Notes under the pieces: generated by a model
Told to the model about the DNA's origin: nothing
The model's database searches: none
The model's input: only the letters and a program-made list of their open reading frames with translations
Shown: piece by piece, positions 23,691-34,487 of the stretch
Layout: each line of letters begins with the position of its first letter
How positions within the stretch are numbered: the first letter of the stretch is position 1
Position numbers and translations under genes: made by a program
Assembly (NCBI GenBank): GCA_963383645.1
Contig: OY726573.1
Coordinates: forward strand, 21,480,345-21,544,344
Direction: 5' to 3'
Length of the DNA stretch: 64,000 bases
DNA from: Muscardinus avellanarius
Taxonomy: Eukaryota > Chordata > Mammalia > Rodentia > Gliridae

Positions 23691-23918
23691 CTATCCCCCC
23701 CAAAAAATGATTATCTGTGGGCTGATCAGGGCCTGATTCTCTGGTGCCCAGCAGTCTCACCTTCCTGCTTACCCACCCAACCTCACAAAAAGGGAGTGCA
23801 GATGGCTGTTTTACTTCTTCCTAGTCCCGGGTCCTCTACTCTGCCTCACTAGTGCTGGCTTTGAACCTGCAATCCTGCCTCATGCTCAGCTCAGCTGGAA
23901 CTTTTAAATAAAAAAGCT
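23691..23918 (+). other. intron, mostly unrecognised
   Basis: A short C-rich single-copy stretch; a decayed SINE piece may lie at 23850-23895. Confidence 0.4.
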
Positions 23919-25130
23919 AAACCGGGCATGGTGACTCACACTTGTATGCCCTGCATTTGGGAGGCTGAGACGGGAGAATCCAAGTTTGTGGACAGCCTCA
24001 ACTACTTAGTAAAGCCCTTTGCAACTCATGAGACCCTGTTTCAAAAAAACAAAAAATAAGCCAGGCATGGTGGCACACACTTGTTATCCCAGCATTCGGG
24101 AGGCTGAGACCGGAGGATCACGGTTCACAGAACTTAGTGAGTCCCTCCGCAACTTAGTGAGATCCTGTTTCAAAATAAAGAAAAAAGAGCTGGGCGTGGT
24201 GGCGCACACTTGTAATCCCAGCACTTCAGAGGCTGAAGCAGGAGGATCACATAGGTTGGCTACTTAGAGAGGCTCTCAGCAACTTAGTGAGACCCTGTTT
24301 CCAAATAAAGTATAAAATAAAGTATAAAATAGGTCTGGGAGATGCCTGGAGGTAGAAAAGCCCCAGGGTTCCACCCTAATACCACAAAAAATAAAATGAA
24401 AAATTTTAAAATAAAGAATAAAAAATAGGGCAGCGGGTGTAGCATGCAGGTTGAATGCCCCTTTGTTCCATTTCCAGACCGGAAAAAAAAAATTAAATAA
24501 AGAGTAAAAAATAGGACTCGGGGTGTAGCTCAGAGGTAGAATGACCCTGAGTTCCATCCCCAGTACTGCAAAAAAAAAAAAAAAAAAAGGGTGAAAACAG
24601 GAAGTGTGGGGGTGGGGGTGGGGGTGGGGGATAGGTACTGGGGATTGAATTCAGGGACATTCTACTTCCAGGCTACACTCCAGTCCTTTTTATTTTTATG
24701 TTTGAAATAGGGTTTTACAGCTGGGTATGATGGTGCATGCTTGTAATCTCAGCATTTGAGAGGCTGAGACAGGAGGATCACTGTTCACGGACAGCCTCAG
24801 CTACTTAGTGAGGCCCTTTGCAACTCAGTAAGACCCTGTTTCAAAATAAAGAATAAAAGCCGGGCATGGTGGCGCATGCTTGTAATCCCTGTGGTTTAGG
24901 AGGCGGAGACAGGAAGATTGTGCAGGTTCAAACCCAGCCTTTCTGGCTTAAGAGACCCTGTTTCCAAATAAAATATAAAATAGGGATGGGAGTGTAGCCT
25001 GGAGGTGGGAGGGTTCCATCCCCAGTACCACAAAATAATAATAATATAATAATAATAATAAAGAATAAAAAATAGGGCTGGGGTATAGCTCTGAGGTAGA
25101 ATGCCCCTGGGTCCTATCCTCAGTACTGGA
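23919..25130. mobile_element. SINE cluster with two linker-nested insertions
   Basis: Outer C-form copy 24057-24185/24400-24480 is interrupted by a B-form copy (24188-24375), with AAAATAAAGAA on both sides. Outer copy 24718-24857/25064-25130 is interrupted by an H-form copy (24858-25032) in the same linker, with AAGAATAAA on both sides. Other pieces: forward 23919-24040, a right half at 24490-24575, reverse right half 24630-24715. Confidence 0.85.
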
Positions 25131-25273
25131 AAAAAAATAGGTTACGTATACTTATTATTGTCACTTGTAATTTAACTTAATACTTGCTGCTATTCTATCT
25201 TGTTTGCTTGGGTAATGTTTAGTCTTAAGCTATCAGGACACAGATAGTGCTCATTTGTCTGACTGTTTCCCAG

Positions 25274-25343
25274 GTGGTACAGCTGTATGCTGGGAAAGAA
25301 ATGCAGTCTGGCTCCACTGAAGGAAGAGCTTCGCGTCCAAGGG
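25274..25343 (+). CDS. METTL16: METTL16 exon, residues ~243-266
   Basis: A short 70-bp exon. The acceptor is TTTCCCAG and the donor CAAGGG|GTGAGG. The first base completes Arg243 and the rest reads WYSCMLGKKCSLAPLKEELR then VQG, in the C-terminal half of the methyltransferase fold. It ends in phase 0, so its frame is fixed by both neighbours. It lies 545 bp left of the retrocopy insertion. Confidence 0.95.
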
Positions 25344-25460
25344 GTGAGGCTTTGTCACCACCCTTGTTGTGTGTCTACTTTGGTAATAATTTGAGTAATA
25401 CCCCAAAACTTCAAATGTATTTTGTTTTATTTTTATTACTTTTTTTTTTTTTTTTTTTTC

Positions 25461-25887
25461 AGTGCTGGAGATTGAACCCAGGGGCATTCTACCTCCAAGC
25501 TACAAACCCAGCCCTATTTTTTTTCCCTCTCCTTTATTTTTAAACAGGGTCTCACTAAGTTGCAGAGGGCCTCTCTTACTAGCTGAGACTGCCGGGTGTG
25601 GTGGCACAAACTTGTAATCCCAATACTTGGGAGGTTGAGACAGGAGGATCCCAGGTTTGTGGACAACTTCAGCTAATTATTGAAGCCCTCCTCAACTTAG
25701 TCAGATCCTGTTTCAAATAAAGAGTAAGAAAAAGTAGCTGAGGCTGGCTTTGAACCCGTGAACCTCTTGTGTGCCACCACACCCAGCCTTTGTGTGTGTG
25801 TTGGGGGGGGGTACTGGGGATGGAACCCAGAGGCCTTCTACCTCTGGGCTACACGCTCAGACTTATATTTTGTTTGGAAACAGGGTC
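25461..25887. mobile_element. reverse SINE with forward monomer inserted, then a truncated SINE
   Basis: Reverse outer copy 25461-25590 and 25736-25790. A forward 7SL monomer with A-rich tail (25591-25735) interrupts it, flanked by TAGCTGAGACT and TAGCTGAGGCT. A reverse right half (25811-25887) ends exactly at the retrocopy's target duplication. Confidence 0.8.
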
Positions 25888-26623
25888 TCCTGAAATCTGA
25901 TCGGTAGGAGAAATTATGTAAACATCTCGCTTTTTTGTGTGTGTAGTTTTGTTTTTGCTTTCATAAAAATGGTTTATTCCATGGCCATTGTAAAAGGATG
26001 GCCTGATGAGTAAATACGGGCTTAAGGCATATAGCAGGACAGCTCCTACCTCTGACACGGTGGAACTGGGCAGATGGAGAGCCTGCTCTGAGGACAGCAG
26101 GCCAGACCTGCCCCGCACTCGAAAGCTACTGTATATACACACTCGAACACCTGCACACATGGCCGGCACTCTAGAGAACACGGCCGACGCACAACGCTTC
26201 AACCGGCGCCTCGTGTCCCTCCGCAGGACCTCCGTGCAGGCTGCTCCCACGAGAAAGGCAAAACGTGAAGATGCTGGCAGAGAGCAGCCGGACCTGGCTG
26301 CCCTTGGTTCTTGATAAAAAGCCACCGAGTGTGGAGGGCTAACGCCCCTCCCTGGAAGAGCACCATCAGTCCCCGGGCTCCATGGCGGTGGACACTCTCC
26401 GCAAGCTGAGCCGGGAGGATGGTGGCACTGACGCTAAGGACTGTCGCCAGTCTGGGAGGAGGGCGCTTCCCAGCGCTGCCTGCTTCCAGACCACTGAGCT
26501 GGACCCCTATCCTGAAACCAAATTTATGATCTCTGTTTTCTCTCTGACAATTTACTCATTCTGTTTTCTGCACAGCACTGTTTCTTAGTCCTGAAATCTG
26601 ATCGGTAGGAGAAATTATGTAAA
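25888..26623 (-). pseudogene. reverse-strand processed retrocopy of an unidentified transcript
   Basis: The 35 bp at 25888-25922 recur without mismatch at 26589-26623, bounding a 666-bp insert. On the minus strand the insert ends with AATAAA (complement at 25973-25978), about 15 bases, then an impure A-rich tail (complement 25931-25956). These are the marks of an mRNA copied back by L1 machinery. The body is GC-rich, CpG-containing and intron-free. A 158-codon minus frame (25849-26325) overruns the insert into the SINE, and I recognise no product. The source may be a 3' UTR or a noncoding RNA. Confidence 0.8.
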
Positions 26624-26680
26624 TAGCTATGGATAACCAGGCTTAGGTTGGCAGTCTTTATTTAAATAAACACAACAAGC

Positions 26681-27895
26681 CAGGATTGGTGGAGCACACT
26701 TGTAATCCCAGCATTTGGGAGGCTGAGACCAGAGGATTACAGTTCACAGACAGCCTCAGCTACTTAGTGAGGCCCTCCACAACTGAGTGAGACCCTGTTT
26801 CAAAATAAAGAATAAAAAATAGGGCAGGGGTTGTAGCTCAGTGGTCGAATTCCCCTGGGTTTCATCCCCAGACCCGGAAAAAAAAATAATTAACAAGCAG
26901 GGCATGGTGGCCCACACTTGCAATCCCAGCATTTGGGAGGCAGAAACAGGAGGATTGAGGTTCGAGGACAGCCTCAGCTACTTAGGCCCTTTGCAGCTCA
27001 GTGAGAATCTGTTTCAAAATAAAGAATAAAAAATAGGGCTGGAGGTATATTAAGACTAAAAAATAGGGCTGGGGATATAGCTTGGAGGTAGAATGCCCCT
27101 GGATTCCATCTCCAGTAGCGCGAAAAATAAATTAATTAATTAAATAAACTTGTACAAATGATTTTCCAAAAAGCTGTTTTAGGTATTTCTTTTGTTTGGA
27201 CCTTTGAGCTAGATCTTTAAAGTCTCTCTAATGTTTTGTGGGAGAAAAACAAACCTTTATTAAGGTACTGTTTAGCAAGGTGCGGTGGCGCATACTTGTA
27301 ACTAGCTTTAGGCCAAATGCCTAGTACTTTTGAGCCTGAGATAGGAGGAGTATATGTTCAAGGCTAGCCTTAGCAATTCACTGAAGCCCTCAGCAACTTA
27401 GATCTGTTTTAAAATAAAAATTAGCAAGCCCTGTATGGTGGCTTGTAATCTCAGTGCTGAGGAGGCTGAGACAGGAGGATTGCACAAGTTCAAAGACAAC
27501 CTCAGGTAGTTAGGCTCTCGACAACATAGTGAGACCCTGATTCCAAGTAAAGTGTAAAATAGGTCTGGGGGTATAGCCCAGAGGTAGAAAAGCCCCCGGG
27601 TTCCACCCCCAGTACCACAAAAAATAAAAATTAGCTGGGCATGGTGGCACATGCTTATAATCCCAGTACTTGGGAGGCTGAGACAGGAGGATCACAGAAT
27701 CAGGGCCAGCCTCAGCTACTTAGTGAGGCCCTGTTTCAAAGTAAAGAATTAAAAATGGGGCTGGAGGTGTAGCTTGGAGGTAGAATTCCCCTGGGTTCAA
27801 TCCCTGTTACCACAACAATAAATAAAATAAAAATTAGATGGAGATGGTGGTATAGCTTGGTATATGCTTTAGGTTTCATCCTCCAATACCCCCCT
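26681..27895 (+). mobile_element. forward SINE cluster
   Basis: Copies at 26681-26875 (C form), 26898-27118, 27276-27420, 27428-27620 (B form), 27632-27815, and a remnant at 27830-27895. 27119-27275 is unrecognised intron. Confidence 0.8.
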
Positions 27896-28071
27896 CAGAA
27901 AAAGATGTAATATAGTCACTGATTATTAGGCAGCTATGTATAACTATTTTTTTGATAATGTATGTTAACTATTTTTTTTTTAAGTACCAATAGATAATTT
28001 AACTGGGGGTAGCAGCCAGAAACATTGATAGATTTATTTAGTTTGACAAGATGCTGTTTTTGTGGTTTCAG

Positions 28072-28161
28072 GTTCCCAAAGTTACCTTCACTGAGTTCTG
28101 TCAAGGTCGGACCATGAGATGGGCCTTAGCTTGGAGTTTTTATGATGATGTCACAGTACCA
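28072..28161 (+). CDS. METTL16: METTL16 exon, residues ~267-296 (end of methyltransferase domain)
   Basis: The acceptor GTGGTTTCAG and donor GTACCA|GTAAGT bound a 90-bp in-frame exon reading VPKVTFTEFCQGRTMRWALA then WSFYDDVTVP. The TEFCQGRTMRWALAWSF block is a strongly conserved signature closing the catalytic domain. The following intron is the largest in the window, 16.2 kb. Confidence 0.96.
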
Positions 28162-28410
28162 GTAAGTAGAGACTTTTCTTGAGCTTCTTCAAATGCCAGC
28201 ACAGTGTAGGATTTAGTAGGTCACAGAATGAACTAAATCTGTGCTGTCTTTTTCCCTGAAGTTTGTCCCCAGATGCTTTTGGCAGAATGGAAAATGATTG
28301 TAAAAGAGGCTGGAAGGCTGACTTTGGTGGCTGTGGAGCCTTCCTCTGAGGGTTTGTGTAACATAGCGATTATTTTATTTTATTTATTTATTCATTTATT
28401 CATTTATTTT
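28162..28410 (+). other. start of the 16-kb intron, nothing recognised
   Basis: Single-copy sequence after the GTAAGT donor. Confidence 0.5.
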
Positions 28411-29440
28411 GAGGTGCTGGGGGTTGAGGCCAGGGGCATTATACTGCTGAGCTACACCACCCTCTCTATTTTATATTTATTTTGAAACAGGTCCTCACTA
28501 AGTAGCTGAGGCTGGCTACAAACCTGTGATCCTCCTGTCTCTGCCTCCCAAGTACTGGGATTACAAGTGTGCACCATCATTCCCGGCAACATAGCAATTC
28601 TTGTTCAGCAGACAAAATATATGTTTTAGGAATTAGAAGTTCAGGTAATGTGGCCTGTAGGAACATTTTATGGATGTAACTATTCAGGTAGACATTCTTT
28701 GGGAATTGAAATTTAATTCAAATCTCTCTTTCTTTCCCACTACTGCTTTCCTAGGGCTCCTAATGAATTTAAATGTTTTCCACCATTTTTTCTTTTTTTT
28801 TTTTTTTTTTTTTTTTTTCTCTTTTGGTGGTACTGGGGGTGGAACCTAGGGGTTTTTCTACCTCCGAGCTATACTTCCAGACCTTTTTATACTTTATTTG
28901 GAAACAGGATATCCCTAAATTGCAGAGAGCCTCACTAAGTAGCTGAGGCTGGCTTTGAACCTGTGTGGTCCTCCTGTCTCAGTCTCCCAAGCGCTGGGTT
29001 TACAAGCCTGTGCCACCACACTTGGCTGAATTTAAATGTTTTCTGTTTTGAAGTAGGGCATTGTGGTACAAGCGTGTAGTCCTAGCTTCTCAGGAGGATG
29101 AAACAGGAGAATCACAAATTTGAGGCCAGTCTATGCAACTTATGTAACCCTGTCTCAACAAAATGAAAAGGCAGCTGAACATGGTGGTATACTTGGAGGG
29201 CTGAGACACGATCCCAGGCTCTTGACCAGCCCCAGCAACTTACCTAGGCCCTCCACAATTAGTGAGATTCTGTTTCAAAATAAAAACATAAAAATAGGGC
29301 TGGGGTTGTAGTTCTAAGGTAGAATACCCCTAGGTTCAATCTTACCCCCCTCCACTGCCATCAAAAAATAAGTTGTTTAGAAGGGTGTGATGCTACATGC
29401 TTACAATCCCCTGGGTTCAATCCCCAGCACCGCCAAAAAA
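28411..29440. mobile_element. SINEs in both orientations
   Basis: Reverse copies at 28411-28586 and 28824-29025 (with T-rich tail ~28792-28818). Forward copies at 29040-29165, 29175-29360 and a right half at 29375-29440. Confidence 0.75.
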
Positions 29441-29474
29441 AAAAAAAAAAAAGTTATTTGAGGATTTTTTTTTT

Positions 29475-30010
29475 GGTACTGGGGGTGAAACCCAGGGTCA
29501 TTCTACCTGAGCTACACCCCATTCTACCTGAGCTACACCCCAGCCCTATTTTTTATTTGTTATTTTGAAACGGGTCTCACTGAGTTGAAAAGAGCCTCAC
29601 TAAGTAACTGAGGTTATCTGTGAGCCTCCTACATACTGGGATTACAAGCATGCGCCACCACACCCAGTTTAGCATAATGTTTTTAAGGTTAGCCCAGATC
29701 ATAGCAGTTATTATAGTTTACTTCCTAAACCTGGCAGAGGATCACAGACAGCCTCAGCTACTTAGTGAGGCCCTTTTCAACTCAGTGAGACCCTGTTTCA
29801 AAATAAAGAAAAAAGGCCGGGTATGGTGGCACACATGCTTGTAATTCCAACATTTGGGAGGCTGAGACTGGAGGATCGGAGGATCGCGGTTCTCAGACAG
29901 CCTCAGTTACTTAGTGAGGCCCTCTGCAACTTAAGTGAGACCCTGTTTCAAAATAAAGAATAAAAAATTGGACAGGGTGGTGTTGCTCGGAAGTCAAATG
30001 CTTCTGGGTT
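29475..30010. mobile_element. SINE / L1 scrap / SINE block, related to 20281-20748
   Basis: A reverse SINE (29475-29671, with a 21-bp tandem duplication of ATTCTACCTGAGCTACACCC) is followed by ~57 bp of L1-like sequence starting TTAGCATAATG and ending CTTCCTAA, then a forward SINE (29729-29810). A further copy (29815-30010) is inserted in its linker. Confidence 0.7.
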
Positions 30011-30017
30011 CCAGCCC

Positions 30018-30118
30018 CAGACCTGCGAAGTAAGGAAGGGAGGGAGGGAGGGAGGGAGGGAGGGAGGGAGGGAGGAAGGAAGGAAGGAAGGAAGGAAGGA
30101 AGGAAGGAAGGAAGGAAG
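30018..30118. repeat. (GGGA)n(GGAA)n microsatellite
   Basis: About ten GGGA units pass into about fifteen GGAA units, a 100-bp purine tract directly at a SINE 3' tail. Confidence 0.95.
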
Positions 30119-30124
30119 ATAAAA

Positions 30125-30267
30125 TACAGGACTAGAGGTATAGCTCAGAGGTACAATGCCCCTGGGTTTCATTCCTAGTCCTGCAAAAAATAATAAAAAT
30201 ACATGAATAAGAATCAGTCTGGGGATGTAGCTCAGAGGTAGAATGCCCCTGGGTTCAATCCCCAGCA

Positions 30268-30318
<51 letters not shown>

Positions 30319-30900
30319 GATAGACTCAGCAAGTAGTAAGACTCTCATCAACCTAGTGAGACCCTGTTTCTTTTCTTTTTTTTCCTTTTTTTTAATACTA
30401 GGGATTGAACTCAAGGGCATTCTACCTCTGAGCTACACCCCAGCGCTATTTTTTATTCTTTACTTATAATGAAACAACATCTCACTGAGTCAAAGGACCT
30501 GCTATGTATCTGAGGCTGGCCATGAGCCTGTGATCCTCTTGTCTCCGTCTCTCAAGTACTGGGATTACAAGCATGTTTCACCATGCCGGCTTATTTATTT
30601 AGTTAGTTAGTTTTTACAGTACTGGGGATTGAACCCAGAGGCATTCTTCCTCTGAATTATACCTCCAGCCCTGTTTTTTAGTCTTTGTTTTGAAATAGGG
30701 TCTCACTAAGTTGCAGAGAGCCTCACTAAGAAAAGTATGGCCAGCTGAGGCTGGCCATAAACCTGTGATCCTCCTGTCTCAGTTTCCCAAGTACTGTGAT
30801 TACAAGTGAGTACCACCCATGCCCAGCTTGTGAGACTCTGCTTCAAAATAAAAATGCCTCTGGGTTCAATCCCCAGTAAAACATGTGCATGCACACACAC
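30125..30900. mobile_element. SINE right halves, (CA)n and reverse SINEs
   Basis: Forward right halves at 30125-30185 and 30215-30270; (CA)n at 30268-30317 grows from the latter's ACCACA tail. Reverse dimers at 30395-30592 and 30612-30830; a further forward right half at ~30830-30880. Confidence 0.8.
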
Positions 30901-31179
30901 ACACAGGCCTTTATCCTAAAATCTCTGTATTCTGTATACATTGTCATTCTTTGGAATAAAAAGTTTTAAAAATATTTTTTTTTCAAGTGTCTTTCTGTCC
31001 TCTATACTGATGTATGTAAAGAAAAAAAGGTTCTGAGCTGGCCTACTGAGTTGATTTCTGGGCTGTGCTGGAGCTGACAATGGTGTTAGTAAGCATTTTA
31101 TTTGTGTCACCTTCCACACCTGACTTAACAGTTTAAAGGAGGGAAGATTTCTCTGGCCCTGGTTTCAGGCCTTTGCCTG

Positions 31180-31480
31180 CTGTCTCAGGTCCTGTGGTCT
31201 GAGGTGAGACAGAAACATTATGGTGGAAGGGATGGGCAGAGAAAGGCTACTCACTTCATGGCAGCTGGAAAGCAGCGAGAGGGAAGAAAGGACTGGGGAT
31301 AAGATACCGTCCCCCAAGCACACCTCAGTGACCGACTTCCTTCAACCAGGCCCCGCCTCCTACTGTTCCCAAGTATGAGGTTGCGGTTGGAGCCTTCATG
31401 CTTCAGCCGCTTCCCAAAAGCCCCACCTGTGAACACCACTGCATCGGGACCAACCCACAACACACGTCTTGGAGGGCGCA
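31180..31480 (+). mobile_element. old retroelement remnant, probably L1 3' UTR-like
   Basis: ATTATGGTGGAAGGGATGGG, CTCACTTCATGGCAGCTGG, GACTTCCTTCAACCAGGCCC and CTTCCCAAAAGCCCCACCTG resemble the conserved region of mammalian L1 3' UTRs; a MaLR LTR is the alternative. No coding sequence is left. Confidence 0.4.
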
Positions 31481-31911
31481 TCATATCCAACCAAGACAGC
31501 AACCCAACAGCATCTGCTCTTCTCCCACTTCCTTCCTTCCAAGAGCAGGTGGCTTCTTGTTGCCCAGAGCCGCACACCTTAGACTATGTATAGCATGTGT
31601 CCCTCCCTCCCACAGGATTCACGGAGCTGTAGAACCTGTTCCTGCAGGTCTCTACCCTCAGTCATTCAGCAGTCTTGGTCTAAACTCCCTCCCCATGTCT
31701 TCCCCATTCTTGGTCTCTAAGCCATCTTAGTTGTTGCCATATTTGAATTTTATTGCTGGTCCTATAGGGGATAGAAGGAGAGATCCACAGAAGCGATAGG
31801 GACTTTACAGATGCTACTTTGTTTCTGGAAGCCCAAGCCCAAATTTAAGACTGAGCCTGTCTTTCCTGTACTTTGCAACTAAGCACTGCTGAATTTGAAA
31901 TGTGTTCCACA
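31481..31911 (+). other. intron, nothing recognised
   Basis: Single-copy sequence following the retroelement remnant. Confidence 0.5.
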
Positions 31912-32560
31912 GCCAGGCGTGGTGGCGCACATTTGTCATCCCCGCACTTGGGAGGCTGAGACAGGAGGATCGCACAGGTTTGAAGCCAGCCTCAGCTACT
32001 GAGTGAGGCTCTCAGCAACTTAGTGAGACCCTGTTTCCAAATGAAATATAAAATAGGTCTGGGAGTATAGCCCGGAGGTAGAAAGCCCCTGGGTTCCACC
32101 CCTAGTACTACCAAAAAAGAAAGAAAGAAATGTGTTCCACAGTTTTTTGTTTTTTTGTTTTGTTTTGTGGTACTGGGGTTCCTACACTCCCAGACCTATT
32201 TTTTATATTTTTATTTGGAAACAGGGTCTCTTAAGCCAGCATGGCTGGCTTCGAACCTGCGCGATCCTCCTGTCTCCGCCTCCCAAGCACGGGGTTTACA
32301 AGCATGCGCCACCACGCCCGGCATTTGTTTTGTTTTTTTGTTTGTTTTGATGTTGTTGTTTTGCAGGTCTGGGGATGGAACCCAGGGGCATTTGACCTCC
32401 GAGCTACACCCCTTGCCCTATTTTTTATTCTTTATTTTGAAACTGGGTGTCACTGAGTTGCAGAGGGCCTCACCAAGTAGCTGAGGTTGTCCGCAAACCA
32501 CGATCCTCAGGTCGCAGCCTCCCGAATGCTGGGATTACAAGCGTGCACTACCACGCCCAG
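31912..32560. mobile_element. three SINEs
   Basis: Forward B-form copy 31912-32115; reverse H-form 32165-32323; reverse C-form 32365-32560. TGTGTTCCACAG before the first and TGTGTTCCACAG after it (32130-32141) form its target duplication; TGTGTTCCGTAG recurs after the group. Confidence 0.85.
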
Positions 32561-32864
32561 CTTGTGTTCCGTAGTTTGACCTTTTTGTGAAAGATTGGTA
32601 GACTTGTTCCTGGACAGTATAGTATGACACCTAGAGATTAGTGTGAAATAGTTACTGCAAAAAGATGATTTCTGCTCTTTTGACCACGCCGAAGGATCAT
32701 GCATTCGTTTGTCTCTTGGAATACCAGGACCTCTGCACCAGATGTTAGTGTCATTACTGACACCCTAAGTCACTCCTGAGCAGGCTCAGAGACCATCCAT
32801 CCTTCTTCTTAGATCCCAGTGGCAAAAGTCATTATGATTCTAGGTGAGTAAAATCAGCTAGCCA

Positions 32865-33395
32865 GGCATAGTGGTGCATGTTTGTAATCCCAGAATTTGG
32901 GAGGCTGAGACAGGAGACTAGGGGTTCAAGGCCAGCCTCAGCTACTTAGTGAGGCCCTCCACAACTTAGTGAGATCTTGTTTAAAAATAAATAATAGAGC
33001 AGGGTGTGGTGGCGCACATTTGTAATCCCAGCATTTGGGAGGCTGAGACAGGAGGATCGCGGTTCGAGGACAGCCTCACCTACTTAGGCTCTTTGCAACT
33101 CAGTGAGACCCTGTTTCGAAATGAAGAATAAAAATGTAGGGCTGGGTGTTCCATCCCCGGTACCGCAGTAAATAAATAAACATAAATAAATAATAGAAGC
33201 CAGGTGTGGCAGAGCACGCTTGTAATCCCAGCATTCAGGAAGCTGGGACAGGAGGATCACAGTTCTTGGCCAGCCTTATCTACTTAATGAGGCCCTTTGC
33301 AACTCAGACCCTTTTCTAAAATAAAGAATAAAAAATAGGGCTGGGGGTGTAGCTCAGAGGTAGAATGCCCCTGGGTTCTATTCCCGGTACCGCAA
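32865..33395 (+). mobile_element. forward SINEs
   Basis: Copies at 32865-32995 (left half only), 33000-33170 and 33200-33395. The flank 32561-32864 is unrecognised intron. Confidence 0.8.
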
Positions 33396-34177
33396 AAAAA
33401 AAAAAAAACAAGAATACCTCTGGCTAAGGGCTTTATTTCTCCAATGCTAGAGCATTCCTCCCTCCACATCACTGCTGCTACCCTCAAGCTGTTAATAATA
33501 CATTCCCAAGTGTTCCATTAGGTGCACTTAAACTGCTAGGAGAAAATGGCAATTTCTGATTTGTAGTAACCCAGCAACAGTTTCTTAGCACTGCTGCCCT
33601 TGATCAGCAACTGGTTTCCCTGGGGATATTCCCAGGTTACTCCTGAGCTTTTGCTTTGGCCTTGATTTTGGTTTTCCTCCCTTCTACTAGATTTCTCCCC
33701 GTGCCCTGCATTTTTTAAAAGTTCTCTGGGTGGGGAAGGAGGAGGATGCTGTTTTTGACAAAAAGGAAGCCAAGGACTAGAGCTAGTTAAGCAGAAATAT
33801 TGACCTACTTCCCCCACCCCCACTCTTGCCACATTAGGGTAAATGTGTAAGTTACTATGGCAACTTCTGTTTTCACTTATCTCAGAAAATTCTAATTCAC
33901 TGGTGATTCAAGTGCCTACACTAAGCCTATTGCTATTGTCTGCACTTGTTTTAATAACAGAAAGATGGTCCTAGTGATAGAGTTTTTGTATCATCATTTC
34001 TGACTGGTGATGAATATAAGGAAGTTTATTGTGAGGACCCTTCTTTACAGGATTCTGCAAGCCACTCAGAAAGCCTCTTTGTCCCCTTCTCTAATTGCTC
34101 TAGGGGCTATTTTATCTCTGGTTTTTTTATTTTTGTTTTTGCTTTTGTTTTTTTTGTGGGTTTTTTTTTTTTTTTTC
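33396..34177 (+). other. 780-bp SINE-free intron segment with RFX-like site
   Basis: Single-copy sequence in the middle of the densest SINE region. At 33851-33864, GTTACTATGGCAAC fits the RFX X-box palindrome (GTTRCCATGGYAAC) with one mismatch. No coding signal. Confidence 0.5.
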
Positions 34178-34365
34178 CCCAGTACTGGGGATGAAACCCA
34201 GGGGCATTCTGCCTCAGAGCTACACCCCTAGACCTATTTTTTATTCTTTATTTTGAAACAGGGTCTCACTGAGTTGCAAAGGGCCTCACTAAGTAGCTGA
34301 GGCTGTCGGCGAACCATGATCCTTTTGTCTCAGCCTCCCCAATGCTGAGATTACCATGCCCAGCT
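34178..34365 (-). mobile_element. dimeric SINE
   Basis: Reverse copy with right-half start CAGTACTGGGGATGAAACCC and C-form left half. Confidence 0.85.
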
Positions 34366-34487
34366 GATTTTGTTTCTTTAAGGAAATTTAATATTTGTTA
34401 AGAAGAAAAAGAGGGCACAGGATGTAGCTCTTGTGCACTCTTGGTCTGAGAGTTACCCAGAAACTCTGGTTTAAAAACGTATTCTGA

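Noticed and set aside
26006..26314. 102-codon plus-strand frame in the 26-kb insert
   Set aside because: The AATAAA and A-rich tail place the transcript sense on the minus strand; the plus frame is incidental.
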